Origin: Colimorpha sp045222795
GTDB taxonomy: Bacteria; Bacteroidota; Bacteroidia; Bacteroidales; P3
Reading direction: 5' to 3'
DNA: 54,506 bases
Assembly (NCBI GenBank): GCA_045222795.1
Contig: JBGUZF010000155.1
Coordinates: forward strand, 1-54,506
Positions 31,369 to 39,910 of this stretch are shown one piece after another; within the stretch, counting starts at the first letter, position 1; each line of letters starts with the position of its first letter. Below the pieces are notes generated by a model, which was not told the origin of the DNA, ran no database searches, and worked only from the letters and a program-made list of their open reading frames with translations. A program made the position numbers and the translations under genes.

Positions 31369-34300
31369 TTATTTGAAGTATTGTACGCCGGACTCGAAGA
31401 TCTGCTGGTCGTCGTTGCCTATGATGTTCATGGCGCTGCCTTTGCTGCGACGCTCGCTGTGACCCATCTTGCCGAACACGCGGCCGTCGGGACTCGTGAT
31501 GCCTTCGATTGCCATATAGCTGCCGTTCATGTTGTATTCCTCGTCCATGGTCGGAACACCGTCGAGTGTGCAGTACTGGGTTGCCACCTGACCGTTCTTG
31601 AAGAGGCGGTCGATCCACTCCTGCGGTGCCACGAAGCGGCCTTCGCCGTGAGAGATGGGGATGACGTAGGTGGCGCCCAGCTCGGCACGCTGCAGCCAAG
31701 GGCTGAGGTTGGAGGTGATGCGCGTGTAGGCCATCTTGCTCTGGTGGCGACCTATGGTGTTGAAGGTCAGCGTGGGTGCATCGGCAGCCTGCGGACATAT
31801 CTCGCCGTAAGGCACGAGACCTAGTTTCACCAAGGCCTGGAAGCCGTTGCAGATGCCCAGCATCAGACCGTCTCGCTTGTTGAGCAACTCCATGACGGCA
31901 TCGGCTATGCACGGGTTGCGGAATACGCTGATGACGAACTTGGCGCTACCCTCTGGCTCGTCGCCGGCGCTGAAGCCGCCAGGGAGCATAACGATCTGGC
32001 TGTTGTTGATGGCGCGGACGTAGGCATCCACGCTCTCGCGAATCTGCTGGCCGTTCTGGTTGCGGAAGACGATAATCTCGCTTTCGGCACCTGCGCGGTT
32101 GAAGGCGCGTGCCGAGTCGTACTCGCAGTTGGTGCCGGGGAACGCGGGGATGAAGACCTTCGGCTTTGCCGAATGTTGAATGTTGAATGTTGAATGTTGA
32201 ATTGGGGCGGGTGCCTTGTAGAGTGCACTTTCCACTTTGCACTTTGCACTTTCCACTTCGTTGGAGCGGGTGGGGAAGACGCCTTCGAGGGTCTTCTGCC
32301 AGGCGGCGAGGGCTTCTTCGAGGTCTATACGTTCGTTGCCAACATAGAAAGCAGACTCTTCAATTACCTCGCCAATCTCCTTGCAGTGAAACGGCAGGCT
32401 GTTGGTGTTGGTCACTTCGACCACTATCCAGCCGTAGTGCTTGTCGGCCAAGCCGACGCCACAGCAGGCGGTGAGGTCGGCGTCGGTGGTGAGACGGACA
32501 CCGAGCTTGTTGCCGAAGGCCATTTTGCTGACGGCCTCGATGATGCCGCCGAATCCGAGGGCATAGGTGCTCTTCACCTGTCCGGCTTCGATGGCTTTGC
32601 GCAGTGCGGCATACTGGTTGAGGGCGTCCTCATAGTCGGGCATGCCGAAGTCCTTCTCACGGACGTCGAGGAGGACCAAACGACTGCCAGCCTTCTTGAG
32701 CTCAGGCGTGACAACATGCTTGAGGTCGCTGATGCCCACGGCGAAGGAGCAGAGCGTGGGAGGCACGTCGATGTCGTTGAAGGTGCCGCTCATCGAGTCC
32801 TTGCCGCCGATGGCAGGCAACTTAAGACCCATCTGGGCATTGTAGGCACCGAGCAGCGCCGTGAAGGGTTCGCCCCAGCGATAGGGGTCGTTGCCCAGCT
32901 TCTTGAAGTATTCTTGGAAGGTGAGGCGCACACGGCTGGCGTCGCCGCCAGCGGCGGCAATCTTGGCTACCGAGCTCAGTACGGCGTAGACGGCGCCATG
33001 GAAGGGACTCCACGAGGTCTGATAGGGGTCCATGCCGTAGGACATGATGGTGACGGTGTCGCACTTGCCGTCGAGCAGCGGAATCTTGCCAATCATGCTC
33101 TGCGTGGGCGTGAGCTGGTACTTGCCGCCAAAGGGCATCACTACACTGCCGGCGCCAATCGAGCTGTCGAACATCTCGACGAGGCCTTTCTGTGAGCATA
33201 CATTGAGGTCGGCGAGGGTCTTCAGCCAGAGGTCTTTCTTGCTAGTGGCACTAGTTGTACTAGTAGCACTAGACTGACTGGGCATGCTGACGCTGACGGT
33301 GGTCTCCTGGTGGGCGCCGTTGGTGTCGATGAAGCGGCGGCTGAGGTTGACAATCTCTTTGCCGCGCCAGTTGATAACCATGCGGGGTTCCTCGGTGACG
33401 GTGGCCACGACGGTGGCTTCGAGGTTCTCCTCGTCGGCATATTTGAGCATGAGGTCGACATCCTTGGGGTCGACGACCACAGCCATGCGCTCCTGGCTCT
33501 CGCTGATGGCCAGCTCAGTGCCGTCGAGACCGGCGTATTTCTTGGGCACGCGGTCGAGGTTTATCTGCAGTCCGTCGGCTAGCTCGCCGATGGCCACGCT
33601 CACGCCGCCAGCTCCGAAGTCGTTGCACTTCTTGATGATGCTGGAGACCTCTTCGCGGCGGAAGAGGCGCTGAATCTTGCGCTCGGTGGGGGCGTTACCT
33701 TTCTGCACCTCGGCACCGCAGGTGGTGAGGCTCTTGGTGGTGTGGCTCTTCGAGGCACCCGTTGCACCGCCGATACCGTCGCGGCCTGTGCGGCCACCCA
33801 GCAGGATGATGATATCGCCGGGGTCGGAGGTGAGACGCTTCACGGCGCGGCGCGGGGCAGCGGCGATTACGGCGCCAATCTCCATGCGCTTGGCAACATA
33901 GTTGGGATGGTATATCTCGTTCACGATACCCGTGGCCAGACCTATCTGGTTACCGTAGCTGCTGTAGCCGTGGGCTGCGGTGGTGACGATTTTGCGCTGC
34001 GGCAGCTTGCCTGGCAGTGTCTCGTTCAGGGGTTTGGTGGGGTCGGCAGCGCCGGTGACGCGCATGGCCTGGTAGACGTATGTTCGGCCCGACAGTGGGT
34101 CGCGGATGCAGCCGCCGAGACAGGTGGCCGCGCCACCGAAGGGTTCAATCTCCGTCGGGTGGTTGTGCGTTTCGTTCTTGAAGTTGATGAGCCACTCTTC
34201 TTTGTTGCCGTCGATGGTGACTGGCACCACGATGGAGCAGGCGTTAATCTCGTCGCTGGGCTCCTGGTCGTCGAGGATGCCGGCTTTCTTCAGACGTTTG

Positions 34301-35145
34301 CCGGCCAGGGTTCCGATGTCCATCAGACATACGAACTTGTCTGTACGTCCCACATACTGCTCCTTGTGGTCGGCCAGATACTGCTTGAAGGCACCTTCGA
34401 GCAGCGGACGGTAGTAGCCCTCGTCGAACTTCACATCCTTCAGCTCCGTGGCGAAGGTGGTGTGGCGGCAGTGGTCGCTCCAGTAGGTGTCGAGCACGCG
34501 AATCTCGGTCATCGTGGGGTCGCGGTGCTCTTCGTCGTGGAAGTAGCGCTGGATATGTTTGAAGTCGGCGAAGGTCATGGCGAGACCCAGACCGTCGTAG
34601 AGTTCTTTCAATTTCGGTTCGGCCATATCCTTGAAGCCGTCGAAGGTGATGACATCGGCGGGTTCGTCGAAGTGGTCTTCAAGGGTGGCGGGCTTGGGCT
34701 CGTCGGTGACGCGGCTGTCCACAGGGTTGACGCAGTGCTTGATAATCTTCTCTCTAGACTCACTAGTCATACTAGTCCTGCTAGTAATTACGTATGTCGT
34801 CGCCGACTTGATGATGGGCTCTTCGGCATCGTTGAGCAGCTTGACGCACTGCTCGGCCGAGTCGGCGCGCTGGTCGAACTGGCCAGGCAGGTACTCCACC
34901 GTGAAGCAGAAGTCCTCTGCTTTGTGTGGGAACTCCTCGTCGTAGATATCGTCCACAGGCGGCTCGCTGAACACCGTCTGTTTGGCCACGGCGAAGGTCT
35001 CGTCGCTGACGTTCTCCACGTCGTAGCGGATAAGCACGCGCACATCCTCGGCATCGATGCCCAGGTATTCGCTCATTTCATTCTTCAACTCCTTGGCCTT
35101 GACGGCGTATGGGGCTTTCTTCTCAACAAAGATTCTTCTAACCAT
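31369..35145 (-). CDS. purL: Phosphoribosylformylglycinamidine synthase, single-chain
   Basis: Fourth step of purine synthesis: FGAR plus glutamine plus ATP gives FGAM. About 1,258 residues from the ATG at 35145 (MVRRIFVEKK); the ATG at 35160 adds five residues. It comprises a PurS-like N-terminal region, a linker, two synthetase halves (FKNETHNHPTEIEPFGGAATCLGG; GLKLPAIGGKDSMSGTF) and a C-terminal glutamine amidotransferase with nucleophile Cys in LMLGICNGFQALVKLG and the start FPGTNCEYDSARAF. Four array-encoded segments interrupt it: TSRTSMTSES (about 119-131), SATSTTSATS (about 623-635), and KCKVESALYK plus IQHSTFNIQHS (about 964-992) directly before the amidotransferase domain. All motifs remain intact. 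Confidence 0.97.
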   Translation of the reverse strand: MVRRIFVEKKAPYAVKAKELKNEMSEYLGIDAEDVRVLIRYDVENVSDETFAVAKQTVFSEPPVDDIYDEEFPHKAEDFCFTVEYLPGQFDQRADSAEQCVKLLNDAEEPIIKSATTYVITSRTSMTSESREKIIKHCVNPVDSRVTDEPKPATLEDHFDEPADVITFDGFKDMAEPKLKELYDGLGLAMTFADFKHIQRYFHDEEHRDPTMTEIRVLDTYWSDHCRHTTFATELKDVKFDEGYYRPLLEGAFKQYLADHKEQYVGRTDKFVCLMDIGTLAGKRLKKAGILDDQEPSDEINACSIVVPVTIDGNKEEWLINFKNETHNHPTEIEPFGGAATCLGGCIRDPLSGRTYVYQAMRVTGAADPTKPLNETLPGKLPQRKIVTTAAHGYSSYGNQIGLATGIVNEIYHPNYVAKRMEIGAVIAAAPRRAVKRLTSDPGDIIILLGGRTGRDGIGGATGASKSHTTKSLTTCGAEVQKGNAPTERKIQRLFRREEVSSIIKKCNDFGAGGVSVAIGELADGLQINLDRVPKKYAGLDGTELAISESQERMAVVVDPKDVDLMLKYADEENLEATVVATVTEEPRMVINWRGKEIVNLSRRFIDTNGAHQETTVSVSMPSQSSATSTTSATSKKDLWLKTLADLNVCSQKGLVEMFDSSIGAGSVVMPFGGKYQLTPTQSMIGKIPLLDGKCDTVTIMSYGMDPYQTSWSPFHGAVYAVLSSVAKIAAAGGDASRVRLTFQEYFKKLGNDPYRWGEPFTALLGAYNAQMGLKLPAIGGKDSMSGTFNDIDVPPTLCSFAVGISDLKHVVTPELKKAGSRLVLLDVREKDFGMPDYEDALNQYAALRKAIEAGQVKSTYALGFGGIIEAVSKMAFGNKLGVRLTTDADLTACCGVGLADKHYGWIVVEVTNTNSLPFHCKEIGEVIEESAFYVGNERIDLEEALAAWQKTLEGVFPTRSNEVESAKCKVESALYKAPAPIQHSTFNIQHSAKPKVFIPAFPGTNCEYDSARAFNRAGAESEIIVFRNQNGQQIRESVDAYVRAINNSQIVMLPGGFSAGDEPEGSAKFVISVFRNPCIADAVMELLNKRDGLMLGICNGFQALVKLGLVPYGEICPQAADAPTLTFNTIGRHQSKMAYTRITSNLSPWLQRAELGATYVIPISHGEGRFVAPQEWIDRLFKNGQVATQYCTLDGVPTMDEEYNMNGSYMAIEGITSPDGRVFGKMGHSERRSKGSAMNIIGNDDQQIFESGVQYFK
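32171..32198. repeat. 4 x 7-bp array (GAATGTT) inside purL
   Basis: Four perfect GAATGTT units, then GAATT. It encodes IQHSTFNIQHS in the interdomain linker; the same peptide arises from the same unit in nnrD (40296-40323). Confidence 0.95.
32226..32253. repeat. 4 x 7-bp array (CACTTTS) inside purL
   Basis: Units CACTTTC, CACTTTG, CACTTTG, CACTTTC, followed by a degenerate fifth. It encodes AKCKVESAL. Closely related to the sppA array. Confidence 0.93.
33242..33277. repeat. 4 x 9-bp array (CTAGTNNNA) inside purL
   Basis: Units CTAGTGGCA, CTAGTTGTA, CTAGTAGCA, CTAGACTGA, exactly 36 nt. It encodes a Ser/Thr/Ala linker (SSATSTTSATS). Confidence 0.92.
34754..34789. repeat. 4 x 9-bp array (CTAGTNNTN) inside purL
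   Basis: Units CTAGACTCA, CTAGTCATA, CTAGTCCTG, CTAGTAATT, 36 nt. It encodes ITSRTSMTSES near residue 125. Confidence 0.9.
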
Positions 35146-35153
35146 ATTATTAT

Positions 35154-35181
35154 TTTTCAATTTTCAATTTTCAACTTTCAA
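35154..35181. repeat. 4 x 7-bp array (TTTTCAA) upstream of purL
   Basis: Units TTTTCAA three times and CTTTCAA. It lies between the purL start and the acyltransferase stop (35171), overlapping the acyltransferase 3' end. Confidence 0.93.
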
Positions 35182-35734
35182 TTTCAATAAACTTCTCTGG
35201 GTATTTTGCAATATCCTTCTTGTAGAGGCTGCGTATTTTCAGCAGGTCGGCTTCGTAGTCGTCGGTGGTCCAGATGGCGTCGCCGATGCTAATCTCCTTT
35301 TTGCGGAAGTCGATGAATGAGGGAATCAGTGGCACACCGGCCTGGTGGGCTATCTCCCAGAAGCCGCGCTTCCAGCGTTTCACGGGCTTGCGTGTTGCTT
35401 CGGGGGTGATGGCAATAGAGAAAGTCTCGCCTTTGGCGAATTCACGCACGGCAGCCTCCACCATTCCGTTGTGGCGGTTGCCGCGGTCGATGGGTATGCA
35501 GCCGTTCTTAATCATAAGACCCTTCAGCGGCCAGCGGAAGAACTCCTTCTTGATGAAGACATGCCCGTTCACGTCCATCGACCACAGGTAAGCCGCCCCG
35601 ACGGTGAAGTCAGCGATGGCCGTATGCGGTGCCACCACGAAGATGCACCGCTTCAGTTCAGGGCGTGTACCAGGCTCTGGCAGTTGTAGTTTCCAGCCTA
35701 ATAGCTTTACTATTGCAATCCAAATCTTCCTCAT
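35171..35734 (-). CDS. 1-acyl-glycerol-3-phosphate acyltransferase-like protein
   Basis: 187 residues from the ATG at 35734, placed 10 bp after a TATCTTTG promoter box; the longer frame to 35791 would start upstream of the promoter. PlsC-type motifs: HTAIAD (the HxxxxD catalytic box) at about 51-56, GCIPIDRGNR, TPEATRKPVKRWKRGFW (the EGTR-like phosphate box) and GVPLIPSFIDF. It probably acts in phospholipid synthesis at the inner membrane, although the substrate is not defined. The C-terminal codons (FIEIES) overlap a 7-bp array. Confidence 0.85.
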   Translation of the reverse strand: MRKIWIAIVKLLGWKLQLPEPGTRPELKRCIFVVAPHTAIADFTVGAAYLWSMDVNGHVFIKKEFFRWPLKGLMIKNGCIPIDRGNRHNGMVEAAVREFAKGETFSIAITPEATRKPVKRWKRGFWEIAHQAGVPLIPSFIDFRKKEISIGDAIWTTDDYEADLLKIRSLYKKDIAKYPEKFIEIES

Positions 35735-35743
35735 TTCGGACTG

Positions 35744-35775
35744 CAAAGATACGAAATTAATTATAATCCGCGCAA
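35744..35775 (-). promoter_or_regulatory. Promoter of the acyltransferase gene
   Basis: Minus-strand -7 TATCTTTG (35751-35744) and -33 TTG (35775-35773), 21 bp apart, 10 bp before the ATG. Confidence 0.65.
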
Positions 35776-35821
35776 AATGATTTATCAACAATACAATAAC
35801 AGTCTGTGCGATGTTTGCATG

Positions 35822-36007
35822 TTATTGTTTGTCTGTGCGTTTTAAGTTGCAGGTGCAGTTGGCACACTTGCCGGTCTTGGGGTCGGCATTGGCGCAGGGA
35901 CGCTTGAAATCCTTCTCCTTGTGCAGGAGCATTTTGATTCCAAGTCCCGCCATCATCAAGGCGACGGCGGCAACGGCGATTATGAGTACGATGAGTAGTG
36001 TCTTCAT
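35822..36007 (-). CDS. Small membrane protein with cysteine-rich tail
   Basis: 61 residues from the ATG at 36007. One transmembrane helix (residues 3-26) is followed by a soluble tail with four cysteines in CANADPKTGKCANCTC. Small proteins of this layout (membrane helix plus FKRPC tail) are widespread in Bacteroidetes by recall. The Cys pattern suggests metal binding or a disulfide; no function is known. The upstream in-frame ATG at 36055 gives a non-conserved leader. Confidence 0.75.
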   Translation of the reverse strand: MKTLLIVLIIAVAAVALMMAGLGIKMLLHKEKDFKRPCANADPKTGKCANCTCNLKRTDKQ

Positions 36008-36088
36008 ATTATACCGCTTAAAACGCAAACTATTGTATTTTATTGCAATATTCATCTTTTTTTCGCGTTATCATACAAAAATACCAGT

Positions 36089-37825
36089 ATGAAGAAACAA
36101 TTGTTATTTGTACTGCTGCTCGTTCCAGCCATTGGAGCGCTGGCATGTACCAATCTTATTGTTGGCAAGAAGGCCTCGGTCGACGGCAGCGTGATGTGCA
36201 GCTACAACTGCGACGGTTTCGGCTTCGCCGGGTCGCTGTTCTATTCGCCTGGCGGCAGGCATGAGAAGGGCGAGAAGATTGCCGTCCGAGGATGGGGACC
36301 TACCCACGAGGGTCGCTATGTGGAGCAGGTGGAATATACCTACAACGTGGTGGGCTTGATGAACGAGCGGCAGGTGACCATCGTGGAGACCACCTTCGAC
36401 GGCCGCCTCGAGCTGCAGAACCGCGAAGGCTTGCTCGACTATTTCAGCCTCATGCGCCTGGCGCTGCAGCGCTCGGCGACGGCCCGCGAGGCGATACGCT
36501 GCATGGCCGAGCTGGTGGAACAGTACGGCTATAACAGCAGCGGCGAGAGCATCACCGTGTGCGACCCCGACGAGGCGTGGATAATGGAGATTATTGGAAA
36601 AGGGGAGGGCCGCAACGGCGCCGTATGGGTGGCTTTGCGCATCCCCGACGACTGCATCTGCGCCCACGCCAACCTCAGCCGCATCTGCCTTTTCCCACGC
36701 GAAGGTGAATGCTGGGACAACGGCTTTATTGTCAAACAGAAAGCCAAGAAGACAAAGGATTACAAGAGCATCAGCAGCAAGCATTTGGAGTATATTAGCC
36801 AGCCGCAGGTGGAGTGTGTCTACGCCTGGGATGTGGTCGACTTTGCCCGCGAGAAAGGTTTTTATAGCGGTCCCGACAAAGAGTTCTCCTTCCGTGACGC
36901 CTACTGTCCCATTGACTTCGAGAATGTGCGCTATGCCGATGCCCGCGTGTGGAGCTTCTTCCGCCACCACCGCTCGGATATGGATCAGTATCTGCCTTAT
37001 ATCGAAGGCTATTTCGACATCTGCGATGCTCTGCCGCTGTGGGTGAAGCCCGACGCGCCCCTCTCGCTGCGCGATGTGCAGCAAGATATGCGCGACCACT
37101 TCGAGGGCACGCCGCTCGATATGACTGCCGACATGACCGCCGGCCCTTGGGGTATGCCTATACGGCCGCTGCCCATGCACTTCAAGGACAGCAAGGGCAA
37201 CGACTACTTCCGCGAGCGCCCCATCGCCACGCAGCAGAGCGGTTTCACCATGACCTGTCAGATGCGGCGGTGGTTGCCCGACGACGTTGGCGGCGTCACC
37301 TGGTTCAACTGCGACGATGCCGACATGGTGGCCTACGTGCCGCTCTACTGCTGCCTCACACAGGTGCCCGACCCCTTCCGTCCCGAGAACAATCCGCGTA
37401 CGGAGTTCAGCACTGAGTCGGCCTTCTGGATGAACAACTGGGTGGCCAACATGGTATACCCGCGCTATTCGATGATGATAGGCGACCTGCGTGCCGCGCA
37501 GAAGGAGATGGAGGACTACTATTTCGCCGACCAGGACAGCGTGCTCCGTGCCATAGAGAAACTGACGCCCGCCGAGCGGCGCGACTACCTCAACCGCAAA
37601 AGCATCGCATATGCCGACCGCATGATGCATCGGTGGGACAAGCTGGCGAAGCACCTTATTGTGAAATATAACGACCAGGTGGTGCGTAAGGTGGACGAGC
37701 ATGGCAACTTCCAGCGCTGGGGCTACGACACCCCCGGCTACGACCAGCAGTTCATCGACGCCGTAGGTCCCGCCACAGGCGACCGCTACCGCCTGAAAAA
37801 GGTCATTGAGCGGCGAGAGAGATAA
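36089..37825 (+). CDS. C69 family dipeptidase
   Basis: 578 residues. A signal peptide (about 1-19) ends at ALA, and the next residue, Cys20 of CTNLIVGKKASVDGSV, is the expected N-terminal nucleophile freed by cleavage, as in the U34/C69 family. Other family segments: LMNERQVTIVETTFDGR, CDPDEAWIMEIIGKGEGRNG and ICAHANLSRI. It acts outside the cytoplasm, cleaving dipeptides. Divergent from the small membrane protein gene; followed after 12 bp by the esterase gene. Confidence 0.93.
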   Translation: MKKQLLFVLLLVPAIGALACTNLIVGKKASVDGSVMCSYNCDGFGFAGSLFYSPGGRHEKGEKIAVRGWGPTHEGRYVEQVEYTYNVVGLMNERQVTIVETTFDGRLELQNREGLLDYFSLMRLALQRSATAREAIRCMAELVEQYGYNSSGESITVCDPDEAWIMEIIGKGEGRNGAVWVALRIPDDCICAHANLSRICLFPREGECWDNGFIVKQKAKKTKDYKSISSKHLEYISQPQVECVYAWDVVDFAREKGFYSGPDKEFSFRDAYCPIDFENVRYADARVWSFFRHHRSDMDQYLPYIEGYFDICDALPLWVKPDAPLSLRDVQQDMRDHFEGTPLDMTADMTAGPWGMPIRPLPMHFKDSKGNDYFRERPIATQQSGFTMTCQMRRWLPDDVGGVTWFNCDDADMVAYVPLYCCLTQVPDPFRPENNPRTEFSTESAFWMNNWVANMVYPRYSMMIGDLRAAQKEMEDYYFADQDSVLRAIEKLTPAERRDYLNRKSIAYADRMMHRWDKLAKHLIVKYNDQVVRKVDEHGNFQRWGYDTPGYDQQFIDAVGPATGDRYRLKKVIERRER

Positions 37826-37837
37826 ATAATTAATAAT

Positions 37838-38926
37838 ATGAAAAAGATAATTACAGCTCTTGCGCTGCTGTTGGTGGCCGCGCAGCCTTTATTGGCACAG
37901 ACACGGACATTCACATGGCAGAACACCCAACGGCAGTATATGTTGTTTGAGCCTTCCGACCGTGACGGCGCATTGCCCGTGATGTATTTTCTCCACGGTC
38001 TTGGCGATAACATAACACGTTGCAACAACGAGATGCACTTTGGCAATCTGGCGGAGCGTTACGGATGGGTTATCGTCGTGCCGCAGGCCCTGAGCGTGTC
38101 GGGCTATACCATGTGGAACGCCGGTCTCGGCGGTTCGGCCGACGATGCGGGCTTCCTGATGGCACTCCTCGACACCCTGATAGCGGACGGCAAGGTCAAT
38201 TCAGACAGTGTGTTCTTCACCGGTTTCTCGATGGGAGGTTTTATGACCCACCGTATGGCCATTGAACATGGCGACCGCATCACGGCCTGCGCTCCCGTCA
38301 GCGGGCTGATAGCCTTCGCCTTCGCCGACGATGTGCCGCCAGTGCCGGTGCGCATGATGCACATCCACGGCACATCCGACGATGTGGTGGGATGGAGTGG
38401 TGGCTCGGCCTATTTCGGCACCATCGGTATAAGTGTCGATTCGGTGGTCAGTTTCTGGACGGGCTGGAATAACTGCGACGCCACACCCACCGTGGACACC
38501 CTGCCCGACCGTGTGAACGACGGCCTGCGCTTTGTCCGCTTCACCTATAGCGGCGAGGCCGAGTTCCAGTTGCTCAAGGTTATTGGCGGCTCGCATAACT
38601 GGTATCAGGACTCCATCACGCATGACATCGACTATTTCGACGAGATTCACACGTTCTTCCTCGGCGGCAGCTCTTCGTTGGGCCTAATAGCCCCTGAAGA
38701 GGGCAACCCGCGGTTTGACGTATGGCCTAATCCTACCTCAGGGACACTTTATGTTAGAACGTCCGAGCCTATGACGTTGACTATGTACGACAGCATGGGT
38801 CGTTCCGTGATGCGTAATGAATTCGGTTTCGGAATTAACAGCATCAATCTGCAAGGCATGTCAGAAGGGCTGTATGTTCTTGTGGACGGGAATGGGGCGT
38901 CGCGTAAGGTTGTGAACACGAAATGA
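37838..38926 (+). CDS. Secreted esterase of the polyhydroxybutyrate depolymerase/feruloyl esterase type, with T9SS tail
   Basis: 362 residues. A signal peptide ending in LLAQ precedes an alpha/beta-hydrolase of the LpqC/CE1 type. Nucleophile Ser lies in GFSMGGFMT, the oxyanion segment is VMYFLHGLGDN, and a late His in GGSHNWYQD completes the likely triad with an Asp in HGTSDDVVGW. The C-terminal 75 residues form a T9SS sorting domain (DVWPNPTSGTLYVRTSEP, GLYVLVDG). It probably releases ester-linked groups from polysaccharides; the exact substrate is unknown. Confidence 0.88.
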   Translation: MKKIITALALLLVAAQPLLAQTRTFTWQNTQRQYMLFEPSDRDGALPVMYFLHGLGDNITRCNNEMHFGNLAERYGWVIVVPQALSVSGYTMWNAGLGGSADDAGFLMALLDTLIADGKVNSDSVFFTGFSMGGFMTHRMAIEHGDRITACAPVSGLIAFAFADDVPPVPVRMMHIHGTSDDVVGWSGGSAYFGTIGISVDSVVSFWTGWNNCDATPTVDTLPDRVNDGLRFVRFTYSGEAEFQLLKVIGGSHNWYQDSITHDIDYFDEIHTFFLGGSSSLGLIAPEEGNPRFDVWPNPTSGTLYVRTSEPMTLTMYDSMGRSVMRNEFGFGINSINLQGMSEGLYVLVDGNGASRKVVNTK

Positions 38927-38986
38927 AAGAACGAAGATTGGGTGGGTGTAAGATAATATCTTAATGTTCCTTGTGTTATAATAGTA

Positions 38987-39643
38987 ATGAAACAGCGTAT
39001 AAGCAAGAAGATTCTTATTCCATTGGTAGTTGCAGTGGTGCTGGGGGTGGCATTCCTCGTTATGGGGGCTATTGTCAACCGCTCTGTCGATAAGATGGCG
39101 GAAGGTCGCTGCTATTCCAGCGTTGAAGAAATACCATACCGTCGGGTGGGTCTGCTTCTTGGCACATCGCGCCTCACTCGGCAAGGTTATGAGAACCCCT
39201 ATTTCTATTACAGGATAGACGCCTGTGCTGAGTTGTATCACGCAGGGAAGATACACCGCATCCTTATCAGTGGCGACAACAGCAGGAAAGACTACAATGA
39301 GCCCGCCGATATGAAAGAGGCTCTGGTGGAGCGTGGCGTGCCGGCCGACTCCATCACACTCGACTATGCGGGTTTCCGTACATACGACTCTATGGTGAGG
39401 GCGAAGAAGGTGTTCGGTCAGGACTCCGTTACCGTCATATCACAAGACTGGCATAACGAGAGGGCTATCTATATCGCCAACCGAGTGGGTGTGGATGCTA
39501 TAGCCTTCAATGCGGAGGATGTTTCCATCCGCACAACCGCGCTTAGGTTTCGTGTGAGGGAATGGCTCGCCCGTACCAAGATGGCATTTGACTTTATCTT
39601 TCTCCACGAGCCGCATTTCCTTGGAGATCAGATTGAGATATAA
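38987..39643 (+). CDS. sanA: SanA/YdcF-like DUF218 membrane protein
   Basis: 218 residues. One N-terminal transmembrane helix (residues 9-29) is followed by a DUF218 domain: VGLLLGTSRLTRQGYENPYF, ILISGDNSRKDYNEP, and VISQDWHNERAIYIANR. This is the SanA type, linked in enterobacteria to envelope barrier function and vancomycin tolerance at high temperature. The biochemical activity is unknown. A bidirectional terminator follows. Confidence 0.9.
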   Translation: MKQRISKKILIPLVVAVVLGVAFLVMGAIVNRSVDKMAEGRCYSSVEEIPYRRVGLLLGTSRLTRQGYENPYFYYRIDACAELYHAGKIHRILISGDNSRKDYNEPADMKEALVERGVPADSITLDYAGFRTYDSMVRAKKVFGQDSVTVISQDWHNERAIYIANRVGVDAIAFNAEDVSIRTTALRFRVREWLARTKMAFDFIFLHEPHFLGDQIEI

Positions 39644-39679
39644 TAATAGAAGCCCCACGGGTTGGGTACAAAAAAGAAA

Positions 39680-39700
39680 GAGCGCTGAATTTCAGCGCTC
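39680..39700. terminator. Bidirectional terminator between sanA and tRNA-Asn
   Basis: A 9-bp stem (39680-39688 with 39692-39700) around ATT, followed by TTTT on the plus strand and by a T-rich tract on the minus strand. Confidence 0.85.
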
Positions 39701-39705
39701 TTTTG

Positions 39706-39779
39706 CTCCCCCTGAAGGACTTGAACCTTCGACCCCCTGATTAACAGTCAGGTGCTCTAACCAACTGAGCTAAGGAGGA
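39706..39779 (-). tRNA. tRNA-Asn (GUU)
   Basis: Minus-strand tRNA: acceptor TCCTCCT/AGGGGGA, D-arm GCTC...GAGC, anticodon loop CTGTTAA with anticodon GTT, T-stem GAAGG/CCTTC around TTCAAGT, discriminator G. CCA is not encoded. Confidence 0.96.
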
Positions 39780-39786
39780 ATCTCTC

Positions 39787-39814
39787 GAATTGAAAATTGA
39801 GAATTGAAAATTGA
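39787..39814. repeat. 4 x 7-bp array (RAATTGA) upstream of tRNA-Asn
   Basis: Units GAATTGA, AAATTGA, GAATTGA, AAATTGA. It lies between the tRNA and its promoter, so it would be transcribed in the 5' leader. Confidence 0.92.
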
Positions 39815-39848
39815 AAATTCTTTTCTCTCTCCTTTTCAAATGCGGGTG

Positions 39849-39878
39849 CAAAAGTACACACTTTTTTGATATTGGCAA
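39849..39878 (-). promoter_or_regulatory. Promoter of tRNA-Asn
   Basis: Minus-strand -7 TACTTTTG (39856-39849) and -33 TTG (39878-39876), 19 bp apart. Same TACTTTTGCA core as the other tRNA promoters. Confidence 0.68.
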
Positions 39879-39910
39879 AATTATTTTTCAAAATATTTTT
39901 GCGATGTACC

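Noticed and set aside
33742..35190. Long plus-strand ORF opposite purL
   Set aside because: Shadow frame produced by codon bias; the minus strand encodes intact PurL motifs.
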